Below are positions 24,753 through 33,108 of a stretch of DNA of 64,000 nucleotides, one piece after another. The notes beneath the pieces were generated by a model that was given only the letters and a program-made list of their open reading frames with translations, was not told where the DNA came from and made no database searches. The position numbers were made by a program, and so were the translations under genes. Every line of letters starts with the position of its first letter. The first letter of the stretch is position 1. The stretch comes from Chitinophaga pinensis (lineage in GTDB: Bacteria; Bacteroidota; Bacteroidia; Chitinophagales; Chitinophagaceae), in assembly GCA_945876095.1 (NCBI GenBank), contig CAMCMP010000012.1:1-64000 (forward strand), in the 5' to 3' direction.

Positions 24753-25129
24753 TTTCCTAAGCGATGAAAAAGATCTTTAACTTGATATTCCCATAATTGG
24801 CTCTGATCTTTAATATCTTTCTTATCTGCGAAATCTTTAATGATCAAAATAGTCTGATTGGTTACTTCAGATTTTTCAATTGCAAATTCAAAATATTCAT
24901 CCTTGGGTGCATTTAACCAGTGGTAGCGAATATATTTATCTTCCTCACCTTCCATTAATTCTGCCTGCTCATCAGATCCGTTCCATGAAAAACTGAATAT
25001 TCCATCTCTTTCATCCACTTTATCTGCAAACCATTCCTGTAATCCTGCAGGGGTACTTAAAAAATCATACAATATACCTGGAGAACATCTAACCGGGTAT
25101 TCCAGTGTATACAAAACTTTCTTACTCAT
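24749..25129 (-). CDS. SRPBCC/START-like (AHSA1-type) domain protein
   Basis: The 126-residue protein has the START-like fold signature: an N-terminal strand KVLYTLEYPVRCSPGILYDFL, the conserved tryptophan turn GLQEWFADKV, and a C-terminal helix LWEYQVKDLFHRLG. This SRPBCC superfamily, which includes the Hsp90 activator AHSA1, binds hydrophobic ligands in a central cavity. The Bacteroidota group has no assigned ligand. It is cytoplasmic. The gene shares its final four bases with the convergent upstream-numbered hypothetical gene. Confidence 0.8.
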   Translation of the reverse strand: MSKKVLYTLEYPVRCSPGILYDFLSTPAGLQEWFADKVDERDGIFSFSWNGSDEQAELMEGEEDKYIRYHWLNAPKDEYFEFAIEKSEVTNQTILIIKDFADKKDIKDQSQLWEYQVKDLFHRLGN

Positions 25130-25324
25130 CTGACTAATTTAAATTCAATAGAATAGTGCAATAATAACAAAATAATCTGTCTGTCAAAATTATTTTATCC
25201 AATTGCACTAAATCTTCACATTTTGTTTTGAATTGCGCTTCAATGGTAGACTATTTTAAGGCTCACCAAATTATTGTTTTTAAATAACATATTATAAATT
25301 TACTTAAATTACAAAATAATTAAA

Positions 25325-25332
25325 TATGTTTG
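25325..25332 (+). promoter_or_regulatory. Possible -7 box of the rpoD promoter
   Basis: TATGTTTG fits TAnnTTTG and lies 51 bases before the rpoD ATG. No TTTG is found at the expected 19-20 base distance, so support rests on the -7 element alone. Confidence 0.4.
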
Positions 25333-25382
25333 TAAAATGTAATGTTTATCAATATTAAATAATCACCTTAAAAATTACGAGT

Positions 25383-26258
25383 ATGAGTATGCGCCAACTG
25401 AAAATCTCCAAATCCATTACCAACCGTGAAAGCCAGAGTTTAGAAAAGTACCTACAAGAAATAGGTAAAGTAGAATTAATTTCTCCGGAAGAAGAGGTAA
25501 AGCTGGCTTTACTGATAAAAAAGGGTGATCAAAGGGCATTAGACAGGTTAACCAAGGCGAATCTACGTTTTGTAGTATCAGTAGCTAAACAATATCAAAA
25601 TCAGGGGTTAACGCTACCAGATTTGATCAATGAGGGCAATCTAGGGCTAATTAAGGCTGCAGGTAGATTTGATGAGACGAGAGGATTTAAATTTATTTCT
25701 TATGCGGTTTGGTGGATCAGACAAAGTATACTGCAGGCTTTGGCGGAGCAGTCGAGAATTGTAAGATTGCCATTAAACAAAGTGGGTCTTTCCAATCGAA
25801 TTAGTAAGGCTTTTTCGCAGTTAGAGCAAGAGTACGAGCGAGAGCCTACAGCAGAGGAGATTGCCAATTTATTGGATTTAGAAACAGAGGAGGTGGCTGC
25901 ATCCATAAGTTCTGCATCGCGGCATATCAGTATGGACCAGCCTTTTGCAGAGGGAGAAGAGGGTTCACTTTTGGATATATTAGAAAATCCCAACACTGAA
26001 AGTACCGATATGCACCAGACATTTAAAGTTTCGTTAACAGCTGAAATTGAGCGTTCGCTCAATACTTTAACTGATCGTCAAAAGGATGTGATCTGTTTCT
26101 TTTTTGGAATTGGGGTAGATCATCCTCTCAGTCTAGAGGATATTGGCGCGCTATATAGTCTTACCAGAGAAAGGGTTCGACAAATTAAAGATAAAGCAAT
26201 CACCCGATTAAGATCTACTTCCCGTTGTAAGCATTTACGAGGCTATCTAGGAGCGTAA
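25383..26258 (+). CDS. rpoD: Primary RNA polymerase sigma factor
   Basis: The 291-residue protein is the short Bacteroidota type of group 1 sigma-70 lacking a large region 1.1. Region 1.2 is [19 protein letters not shown]. Region 2 is [14 protein letters not shown] followed by [30 protein letters not shown]. Region 3 follows ([10 protein letters not shown]), and region 4 contains [27 protein letters not shown]. It directs RNA polymerase to TTTG-N19-TAnnTTTG promoters such as those of tRNA-Glu and rpsP here. Two in-frame ATGs lie two codons apart at the start; the second (25389) is also possible. It is followed by a hairpin at 26286-26310 and then ffh. Confidence 0.95.
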   Translation: MSMRQLKISKSITNRESQSLEKYLQEIGKVELISPEEEVKLALLIKKGDQRALDRLTKANLRFVVSVAKQYQNQGLTLPDLINEGNLGLIKAAGRFDETRGFKFISYAVWWIRQSILQALAEQSRIVRLPLNKVGLSNRISKAFSQLEQEYEREPTAEEIANLLDLETEEVAASISSASRHISMDQPFAEGEEGSLLDILENPNTESTDMHQTFKVSLTAEIERSLNTLTDRQKDVICFFFGIGVDHPLSLEDIGALYSLTRERVRQIKDKAITRLRSTSRCKHLRGYLGA

Positions 26259-26285
26259 AGATTTCTTACATTTGCAAAAAATATA

Positions 26286-26310
26286 GGAGTGAACTTTTTT
26301 AGTTCACTTC
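26286..26310 (+). terminator. Weak terminator hairpin after rpoD
   Basis: AGTGAACT (26288-26295) pairs with AGTTCACT (26301-26308) across a T5 loop, followed by a short TCTTTG. The T run is poor, so it may only attenuate read-through into ffh. Confidence 0.5.
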
Positions 26311-26341
26311 TTTGTTATTGCACACCTCATAAAAAGTGAAC

Positions 26342-27664
26342 ATGTTTAACACGTTAAGCGAAAGATTAGAAGCTGCCTTTAAAAATATTAAAGGTCAGGC
26401 AAGAATTTCTGAACTCAATATTGCCAATACCGTAAAAGATATCCGAAGGGCTTTGGTAGATGCGGATGTGAATTATAAAATTGCTAAAGAATTTACAGAT
26501 ACCATTAAAGAGAAAGCACTCGGCGAAAAGGTGCTCACTGCAGTTAGTCCTGGTCAGTTGATGGTAAAAATTGTACAAGATCAGTTGACTGAATTGATGG
26601 GTGGAAAAGAAACTGAATTTAATATCAGCGGCAATCCTTCTATAATTTTAATTGCAGGATTGCAAGGAAGTGGTAAAACAACTTTTAGTGGTAAGTTGGC
26701 TAATTATTTAAAAACAAAAAAAGGTAAATCTCCTCTACTTGTCGCAGCGGATATTTATCGGCCTGCTGCAATTGATCAATTGGAAGTATTAGGTGGTCAA
26801 ATAGGAGTGGATGTTTTTAGTGAGAGAGAAAATAAAGATGCAGTGAGCATTGTTCAAAATGCAATTAAAGAAGCCAAGGCTAAAAATAAGAATGTAATTA
26901 TCATTGATACTGCCGGTCGCTTAGCGGTAGACGAAGTGATGATGAATGAGGTCGCCAACATTAAAAATGCCATCAATCCACAAGAAATATTATTTGTGGT
27001 AGATAGTATGACAGGACAAGATGCAGTAAACACTGCCGCTGCTTTTAATGAACGTCTTGATTTTAGTGGAGTAGTGCTTACCAAGTTGGATGGAGATAAT
27101 AGAGGCGGTGCTGCCTTATCAATTAAGTATACCGTTAACAAGCCCATTAAGTTTGTAAGTAGTGGCGAAAAGATGGATACGCTAGACGTATTTTATCCAG
27201 ACAGGATGGCTCAGCGAATTCTTGGTATGGGTGATATTGTAAGCTTGGTGGAAAAAGCACAGGAGCAATTTGATTCTGCAGAAGCTGCTAAACTTGAAAA
27301 AAAGATTCGTAAAAATCAGTTTGATTTTGAAGATTTTAAAACCCAATTGCAACAGATAAAAAAAATGGGTAACCTCAAAGATTTGATGGGAATGATACCT
27401 GGTGTAGGTAAACAAATTAAAGATGCCGATATCAATGATGACGCTTTTAAAGGCATTGAAGCCATGATTAATTCAATGACCTTGCAGGAAAGACGCAATC
27501 CCGATATTATTAATCCCAGTCGTAAAACGAGGATTGCTAAGGGCAGTGGAAAAGAGATAGCTGAATTGAACCATTTTTTGAAACAGTTTGAACAAATGAA
27601 AGGTATGATGAAAATGATGAATAAGATGCCCATGGGTAATATGCCAGGGATGGGTAGGAAGTAA
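26342..27664 (+). CDS. ffh: Signal recognition particle GTPase Ffh
   Basis: The 440-residue protein is the SRP54/Ffh subunit that binds 4.5S RNA and signal sequences and delivers ribosomes to FtsY at the membrane. The N domain (MFNTLSERLEAAFKNIKG) is followed by the G domain with P-loop GLQGSGKTT (106-114) and IDTAGRLAVD, then TKLDGDNRGG. The C-terminal M domain is methionine-rich (MKGMMKMMNKMPMGNMPGMG). I use the ATG at 26342; a GTG two codons upstream is less likely. It lies 83 bp after rpoD on the same strand, separated by a weak hairpin. Confidence 0.97.
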   Translation: MFNTLSERLEAAFKNIKGQARISELNIANTVKDIRRALVDADVNYKIAKEFTDTIKEKALGEKVLTAVSPGQLMVKIVQDQLTELMGGKETEFNISGNPSIILIAGLQGSGKTTFSGKLANYLKTKKGKSPLLVAADIYRPAAIDQLEVLGGQIGVDVFSERENKDAVSIVQNAIKEAKAKNKNVIIIDTAGRLAVDEVMMNEVANIKNAINPQEILFVVDSMTGQDAVNTAAAFNERLDFSGVVLTKLDGDNRGGAALSIKYTVNKPIKFVSSGEKMDTLDVFYPDRMAQRILGMGDIVSLVEKAQEQFDSAEAAKLEKKIRKNQFDFEDFKTQLQQIKKMGNLKDLMGMIPGVGKQIKDADINDDAFKGIEAMINSMTLQERRNPDIINPSRKTRIAKGSGKEIAELNHFLKQFEQMKGMMKMMNKMPMGNMPGMGRK

Positions 27665-27766
27665 TTTTTATCCTCATTGCAACCCTAGGTCGTTTTTAGA
27701 AAACTGCCAATTTCTTTCAATTTTGCCCTTTTTTTGCCCAATAGCTTCAATTCTAATTAATTTGGA

Positions 27767-27798
27767 TTTGGATATTGGGGTTTAGAAGTTTATATTTG
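27767..27798 (+). promoter_or_regulatory. Promoter of rpsP-rimM (TTTG-N20-TATATTTG)
   Basis: TTTG (27767-27770) and TATATTTG (27791-27798) are spaced by 20 bases, a full match to the phylum consensus. Transcription should start near 27803, giving a leader of about 60 bases before rpsP. Confidence 0.8.
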
Positions 27799-27865
27799 CA
27801 TTCCTTTTTTAAGGAAGATCAAAGAAACCCTTTTAGTTAACAACCCCAAAAAATTTCTATTTTTT

Positions 27866-28357
27866 ATGGCTGTAAAAATGAGACTGCAAAGACATGGGTC
27901 AAAAAAGAGACCCTTCTACTTCATCGTAGTAGCAGACGCCCGTAGCCCACGTGATGGCAAATTTATTCAGAAACTTGGTACTTACAATCCTTTGACTGTT
28001 CCTGCAACTGTGCAGATCGATCGTCAAAAGGCATTGGATTGGTTACACAAAGGTGCTCAGCCTACTGACACTGTTCGTCGTATCCTTTCTTTCAAAGGAG
28101 TATTGTTCTTGAAGCATTTGTTGAGAGGTGTTGGTTTGGGACTGTTTGATGAAGCAGCTGCAATGACAAAATTCACTACATGGAGTGCAGAGCATGATGC
28201 ACAGGTTGCTAAGCGCCAAGGAGCCCATAAAAAGGCACGTTTGGAAAGCCGTAATCAACCAGTAGTTCGTAAGGTAGTAGAAGCGCCCGTGGCAGTAGCT
28301 GTTGAAGCCCCTGTTGCAGAAGCTCCTATCACTGAAGAAACTAAAGCAGCAGAATAA
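27866..28357 (+). CDS. rpsP: 30S ribosomal protein S16
   Basis: The 163-residue protein begins with the S16 signature [46 protein letters not shown] start and forms part of the small-subunit body. The conserved core covers about the first 85 residues. A long C-terminal extension follows, rich in Ala, Val, Pro and Glu; such tails are usual in Bacteroidota S16 and are probably disordered. It heads an rpsP-rimM transcript driven from the promoter at 27767-27798, with a strong hairpin terminator between the two genes that should limit rimM to partial read-through. Confidence 0.95.
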   Translation: MAVKMRLQRHGSKKRPFYFIVVADARSPRDGKFIQKLGTYNPLTVPATVQIDRQKALDWLHKGAQPTDTVRRILSFKGVLFLKHLLRGVGLGLFDEAAAMTKFTTWSAEHDAQVAKRQGAHKKARLESRNQPVVRKVVEAPVAVAVEAPVAEAPITEETKAAE

Positions 28358-28381
28358 TATAGCTGTTATCTTAATTCTTTT

Positions 28382-28415
28382 AGCAATTTCGATTTTTCGA
28401 GATTGCTTTTTTTTT
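28382..28415 (+). terminator. Terminator between rpsP and rimM
   Basis: AGCAATTTCGA (28382-28392) pairs with TCGAGATTGCT (28397-28407), with one G-T pair and a TTTT loop, followed by a T9 tract. It probably sets rpsP output well above rimM. Confidence 0.8.
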
Positions 28416-28516
28416 GCCCAATAAATTTCATAATAATTTAGGGAATCATTTTATTCCCTATCTCCAGCACTACTTTTTTTAAACTTTTTTGTACCAATGG
28501 CTTACCTTGCAATCGT

Positions 28517-29032
28517 ATGAGTCAGTATTTTAAAATAGGAAAATTAGCTGCAAGTTTTGGTTTAAAAGGCGAGCTAGTTTTGCAACATAGTCTTGGAAAT
28601 AAAACAGCTCTCAAGGGACTTGAAACTATTTTTATAGAGCAAGGCAAGGATAATTTTATGCCCTACTTTATTTCTTCTACCAATATTAAAAATGACAAGG
28701 AAATTTTTGTAAAATTAGAAGAGGTTGACACCATGGAGACTGCCCGTAAGCTTACCCCAAAAGAAGTTTGGATTACTGAAGAAGATTTTAAAAAATTTGC
28801 TGCTAAAGCTGCACCTATTTCAATGCTTGGCTTTCACCTCATCAATGAAGAAGAAGATTTGGGAGAAATTATTGAAGTGATAGAACAGCCTCACCAAATT
28901 TTATGCGCAATTTTATTAGATGGCAAAGAGGCACTGATTCCGATTCATGAGGAGTCCCTTGATAAAATAGATCAAAAGAATCGAAAAATTTTTGTTACCC
29001 TTCCTGATGGGTTATTAGATATTTATAGGTAA
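28517..29032 (+). CDS. rimM: Ribosome maturation factor RimM
   Basis: The 171-residue protein assists maturation of the 16S rRNA head domain and binds S19. The N-terminal RimM barrel is seen in FKIGKLAASFGLKGELVLQH and VKLEEVDTMETARKL. The C-terminal PRC-barrel is seen in LGFHLINEEEDLGEIIEVIEQP and EALIPIHEESLDKID. It follows rpsP by 159 bp on the same strand. trmD, its usual downstream neighbour, is elsewhere in this window on the opposite strand. Repeat copy B lies just downstream. Confidence 0.92.
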   Translation: MSQYFKIGKLAASFGLKGELVLQHSLGNKTALKGLETIFIEQGKDNFMPYFISSTNIKNDKEIFVKLEEVDTMETARKLTPKEVWITEEDFKKFAAKAAPISMLGFHLINEEEDLGEIIEVIEQPHQILCAILLDGKEALIPIHEESLDKIDQKNRKIFVTLPDGLLDIYR

Positions 29033-29048
29033 GTATGATCCTACAGGA

Positions 29049-29239
29049 TAATTAGTTGACCCTCAAAAAGTCGGATAAGAAAATTTGACATAATAGTTAT
29101 TTGAACGCCCTCTAATATTTCAGCCTTTTTATTCGCAGGCTTGATTTTTTTTGTTACTTTTTTGCATCAAGGCAAAAAAGTAAAAGCATTATATTCCAAA
29201 GGAAATCTCAGATATAACTTTTTGAGGGTCGACTAATTA
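29049..29239 (+). repeat. Interspersed inverted-repeat element, copy B (short form)
   Basis: This 191-bp element lies between rimM and dinB. Its ends are 23-bp inverted repeats with one mismatch: TAATTAGTTGACCC then TCAAAAAGT at 29049-29071, mirrored at 29217-29239. Bases 29113-29188 match 36063-36138 of copy C with one difference, and they contain a hairpin of 12 bp (TTACTTTTTTGC/GCAAAAAAGTAA, 29154-29183). It lacks the long inner hairpin arms of copies A and C. The palindromic outer TAATTA could be part of the repeat or a target duplication. Confidence 0.85.
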
Positions 29240-29281
29240 ATTTCGTTCTCTTTACCAAGCTCATTCAATCTATCAATTTAA

Positions 29282-30433
29282 ATGGCGGAAAATATTCCTC
29301 AACGCATCATCGCTCATTTCGATCTCGACTCATTCTTTGTGTCGGTAGAGGTGTTGAATGACCCTTCGTTGAAAGGGAAGCCAGTCTTTGTAGGGGGCTC
29401 CGAAAGGGGAGTGGTAGCGAGTTGTAGCTATGAAGCAAGAAAGTTAGGAATTCATTCTGGAATGCCTTCTAAAAAAGCTTTGTTAATTTGTCCACAGGCA
29501 ATTGCTGTAAAAGGTAATTATTCAGAATATAGTAAATACTCACGTTGGGTTACCCAAATCATTGCGTCCAAAGCCCCGTTATATGAAAAAGCATCTATTG
29601 ATGAATTTTATATAGACTTAACAGGAATGAATCAATTTTTTAATCCACTTCAATGGACAATTGATTTACGCAGTCAAATAATGGAAGAAACAAAATTGCC
29701 TATTTCATTCGGAATGGGTAGTAATAAAATGATTGCTAAAATTGCAACTGGTCAGGCAAAACCGAATGGTTATCTTCAGGTGGCCTTTGGAAAAGAGCAG
29801 GAGTTTTTATCCCCTCTTTTGGTAAGTAAAATTCCAGGAGTAGGCGATCATACCTATGAAGTACTTCAATCGATGGGTATTTTTACTATCCGGGATGTAA
29901 GTCTCTTTGATCCATCACAACTAGAGGATAGATTAGGTAAGTGGGGATCAGAATTGTGGCAAAAAAGCTTTGGTATTCATAAAGGTGAAGTTTGTCAATA
30001 CCAGGAAGCAAAATCTATCTCTACTGAAAATACTTTTGAGGAAAATAAAACAGATATCAATTTTCTGATGGGAGAGATCGTTCGAATGTCTGAAAAAATT
30101 GCTTTCGAATTAAGAGAGGATGGTAAATATGCTGGTTGTGTTGCTGTAAAAATTCGGTACCACGATTTCGAGACTGTTTCACGTCAAACTACTATTCCAT
30201 TTACTTGTGCAGAGGATGAAATTATTCCAATTGTAAAAGATTTATTTCATAAGCTTTATAAGAGGGGTATTCCTATTCGTTTGCTAGGGGTTCGCTTGAG
30301 CGAGCTTACCAATGTATCTCTCCAAACAAATTTATTTGATGATACTGAAAAAAAATCAGATTTATACAAGGCAATCGATGATGTTAAAAAACGGTTTGGA
30401 AAAGTGAAAATTAGACGTGCTTCAGGAAATTAG
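29282..30433 (+). CDS. dinB: DNA polymerase IV (Y-family)
   Basis: The 383-residue protein is an error-prone translesion polymerase. Palm-domain catalytic acids are Asp14 in HFDLDSFFVSVE and Asp107-Glu108 in ASIDEFYIDL. The finger segment ASCSYEARKLGIHSGMPSKKAL, the helix-hairpin-helix thumb (VSKIPGVGDHTYEVL), and the little-finger region (GVRLSELTN) follow in order. It bypasses damaged template bases. The length is normal, but no obvious beta-clamp QLxLF-like motif at the extreme C-terminus can be singled out beyond LQTNLFDD at about 350. Repeat copy B occupies the region where its promoter should be. Confidence 0.93.
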   Translation: MAENIPQRIIAHFDLDSFFVSVEVLNDPSLKGKPVFVGGSERGVVASCSYEARKLGIHSGMPSKKALLICPQAIAVKGNYSEYSKYSRWVTQIIASKAPLYEKASIDEFYIDLTGMNQFFNPLQWTIDLRSQIMEETKLPISFGMGSNKMIAKIATGQAKPNGYLQVAFGKEQEFLSPLLVSKIPGVGDHTYEVLQSMGIFTIRDVSLFDPSQLEDRLGKWGSELWQKSFGIHKGEVCQYQEAKSISTENTFEENKTDINFLMGEIVRMSEKIAFELREDGKYAGCVAVKIRYHDFETVSRQTTIPFTCAEDEIIPIVKDLFHKLYKRGIPIRLLGVRLSELTNVSLQTNLFDDTEKKSDLYKAIDDVKKRFGKVKIRRASGN

Positions 30434-30567
30434 TTCATCTCTTTGAATGGGTGAGTGCTTTTTCATTGTTGAAATGTAAATCCCCCTTTTTTGTGACTAA
30501 TTCTAGTAACTAGTCCTTTGTTTATTTTTAAAAGTAATTTTTCTATATCTTTAAATCCGTTTAGCTT

Positions 30568-33081
30568 ATGAAAGATTTAAAGAAAAATATTACTCCCAGT
30601 AAAAGGCTAGTTTTCGTTGTAACTACGATACTATTAATTTGCCTATTGCAATTTTCATTTACTGGATTTGCAAAACCTCCTTCTTCCGATTCTTTGGTTG
30701 AAAGTTTTTGGTTATGGCGTTTTTTTGGAAGACTTCATCCATTGATAGTACATTTCCCTATCACCCTTCTTCTTTTGGCTGGGATTCTAGAAATTTTTAC
30801 TTTAAAAAAGTTTAACTCTTCCCTTCGTGCAGGAATTAAATTATTGATAGTGGCGGGTACTTTTGCTGCTATATTTTCAGCTATCGCCGGATTGCTTCTT
30901 GTTAAAGAAGGAGGATATGAAAAAGATCTTTCAAATATTCATCAATGGGTAGGTATTGCCACCGCTTGTTTAGGGAGTGTTGCTTTTTTATTGCTCAATT
31001 GGATATTGGTAAAAGAACAATTACAATTGATCAAATACTATCGTTTCGTATTATGGATGAGTGCTTTAGGAGTCGCTGTGGCTGGGCATTTTGGGGCCTC
31101 ACTTACACACGGAAAAGATTATATAACTGCCACCCTTCCTTGGAGTAAGGATTATGTTACGGCTGCCAAATCAAATTTTGACCTTACACAATTTAAAAAT
31201 GATACCACTCAATTAACTAAGCAACAATCAGTAGAATTGAATGTGCAGGTTCGTGCTATATTGGCACACAATTGTTATAAGTGCCACGGTGCAGAAAAGA
31301 TAAAAGGGGATCTTCGTTTAGACCGAAAAGATATGATTTTTAAAGGAGGAGAAAATGGGGCTGTGATTGTACCAGGCAATGTTGGTGCGAGTGAATTATT
31401 TCGTCGTATTAATTTACCTTCCGATCACAAAGATGCTATGCCATCTAAGGGTAAAAAATTATCGGAGAGTGATATTGCAATCATTGGTTTCTGGATTCAA
31501 AAAGGTGCACCATGGCCAGATTCAACTGAAAAAAATATTTTTAGAGTGGCTGCACTTCAACCTAGAAACCCTACGCTACCGCCTGCTACTGATGTGCTTT
31601 CTAATCCTATTGATAGATGGACGAACCAATATTTTGTACAAAATAAAATTGCTTGGCCAAAGGTTGTGGATGATAGAACTTTTATAAGAAGGGTTACAAT
31701 GGATATCATTGGCTTACTTCCTAGTTACGAAGAAATTGAAAAGTTTACCAAAGACAAACGGCCTAATAAAAGAGCTTTATGGATCAGGCAATTATTGAAT
31801 AGACAGGATGATTATGCTACCCATTGGCTTAGTTTTTGGAATGATGCATTAAGAAATGATTATACAGGTACTGGATATATTACAGGAGGTCGTAAAAATA
31901 TTACTGATTGGTTATACAAGTCCATAAAATCTAATAAGCCCTACACACAATTTGTTAAAGAATTAATTAGTCCTACAGATGAGTCAAAGGGTTTTGTAGA
32001 AGGTATCAAATGGCGCGGAGTAGTGAATGCTAGTCAGCGCACGGAGATGCAAGCTGCTCAAAATATATCGCAAGTATTTTTTGGTCTAAATTTAAAATGT
32101 ACTTCATGTCATAATAGTTTTATCAGTGATTGGAAACTAACAGATGCTTATGCTTTTGCAAATATATTTGCAGACAGTTCTTTGGAAATTAATCGCTGCG
32201 ATAAGCCTACGGGTAAATATACCGGTGCTCGAATTTTGTGGAAAGAATTGGGCACGATTGATAGCAGCGCCACCAAAGCAATTAAGCAAGAACAGTTGGC
32301 GGTGAATATGATACAGCCTGCAAATGGGCGATTGTATCGAACTTTGGTCAATAGAATGTGGGCACAAATGATGGGACGTGGTATTGTAGAACCAGTAGAT
32401 GTGATGGACAATGAACCATGGAGCCAGGATTTGTTAGATTGGATGGCATTTAGTTTTGAGCAAAATAAATCAGATATTAAAGAACTTATTTTTTTAATTG
32501 CTACTTCCAATACTTATCAACTTCCTTCTGTTGGATTTAAAGATGCTAATACGATTGTAACACAACAATATCAATTTACCGGTGTTCTTAGAAAAAGAAT
32601 GTCGGCTGAGCAATTTTCGGATGCAGGTGGAACTGTGATTGGTCCGATTTTTTCGGATTCGATGTTGAAATATCGTCCTGCTAAAATCAATGAAGTAAAA
32701 AAAGTTGACTCAATTCATCCTCCTTTTGCAAGAGCTGCATTGGTTGTTAACAATCCTTTTTTAACTGCCTTAGGGCGACCTAGTAGGGAAACGGTGACTA
32801 CCAGTAGAGAGTCACAAGCAAATCTTTTGCAAGCTTTGGAACTCACCAATGGAAACAGATTTAATGCGATGATTAGAAAGGGTGCTGTAATTTGGAAGAA
32901 AAATTATGTGACTAGTGATCGAATTATAAAAGAAATTTATAGACGGGCATTGGGAAGAGATCCTCAATCCGCAGAGTACCAGGTGGCTAAAAAGTTATTG
33001 GGAGAAGAGCCTAATGCTGAAGCGATAGAAGATCTTTTTTGGGTTATACTGCTATTGCCGGAATTTCAAATTATTTATTAA
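30568..33081 (+). CDS. Membrane cytochrome c protein with DUF2231, DUF1549 and DUF1553 domains
   Basis: The 837-residue protein starts with about four membrane helices including LHPLIVHFPITLLLLAG (DUF2231-like, to about residue 175). A periplasmic cytochrome c motif follows, Cys236-Cys239-His240 (CYKCHG), of the planctomycete-type PSCyt1 group. A DUF1549 domain follows (WPKVVDDRTFIRRVTMDIIG, with a second haem-like CTSCHN at 511-515) and then DUF1553 (LYRTLVNRMWAQMMGRGIVEP). Such proteins are abundant in Planctomycetes and some Bacteroidota, and are paired with DUF1501 proteins. A redox role in degrading complex substrates is suspected but not shown. The DUF1501 partner begins 27 bp downstream. 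Confidence 0.88.
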   Translation: MKDLKKNITPSKRLVFVVTTILLICLLQFSFTGFAKPPSSDSLVESFWLWRFFGRLHPLIVHFPITLLLLAGILEIFTLKKFNSSLRAGIKLLIVAGTFAAIFSAIAGLLLVKEGGYEKDLSNIHQWVGIATACLGSVAFLLLNWILVKEQLQLIKYYRFVLWMSALGVAVAGHFGASLTHGKDYITATLPWSKDYVTAAKSNFDLTQFKNDTTQLTKQQSVELNVQVRAILAHNCYKCHGAEKIKGDLRLDRKDMIFKGGENGAVIVPGNVGASELFRRINLPSDHKDAMPSKGKKLSESDIAIIGFWIQKGAPWPDSTEKNIFRVAALQPRNPTLPPATDVLSNPIDRWTNQYFVQNKIAWPKVVDDRTFIRRVTMDIIGLLPSYEEIEKFTKDKRPNKRALWIRQLLNRQDDYATHWLSFWNDALRNDYTGTGYITGGRKNITDWLYKSIKSNKPYTQFVKELISPTDESKGFVEGIKWRGVVNASQRTEMQAAQNISQVFFGLNLKCTSCHNSFISDWKLTDAYAFANIFADSSLEINRCDKPTGKYTGARILWKELGTIDSSATKAIKQEQLAVNMIQPANGRLYRTLVNRMWAQMMGRGIVEPVDVMDNEPWSQDLLDWMAFSFEQNKSDIKELIFLIATSNTYQLPSVGFKDANTIVTQQYQFTGVLRKRMSAEQFSDAGGTVIGPIFSDSMLKYRPAKINEVKKVDSIHPPFARAALVVNNPFLTALGRPSRETVTTSRESQANLLQALELTNGNRFNAMIRKGAVIWKKNYVTSDRIIKEIYRRALGRDPQSAEYQVAKKLLGEEPNAEAIEDLFWVILLLPEFQIIY

Positions 33082-33108
33082 ATTATTTCAATAATAAATT
33101 TTTTATTT

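Noticed and set aside
29154..29183. TTACTTTTTTGC hairpin as a simple transcription terminator of rimM
   Set aside because: It is part of a repeat present in three places, in either orientation relative to neighbouring genes, and no T run follows the stem.
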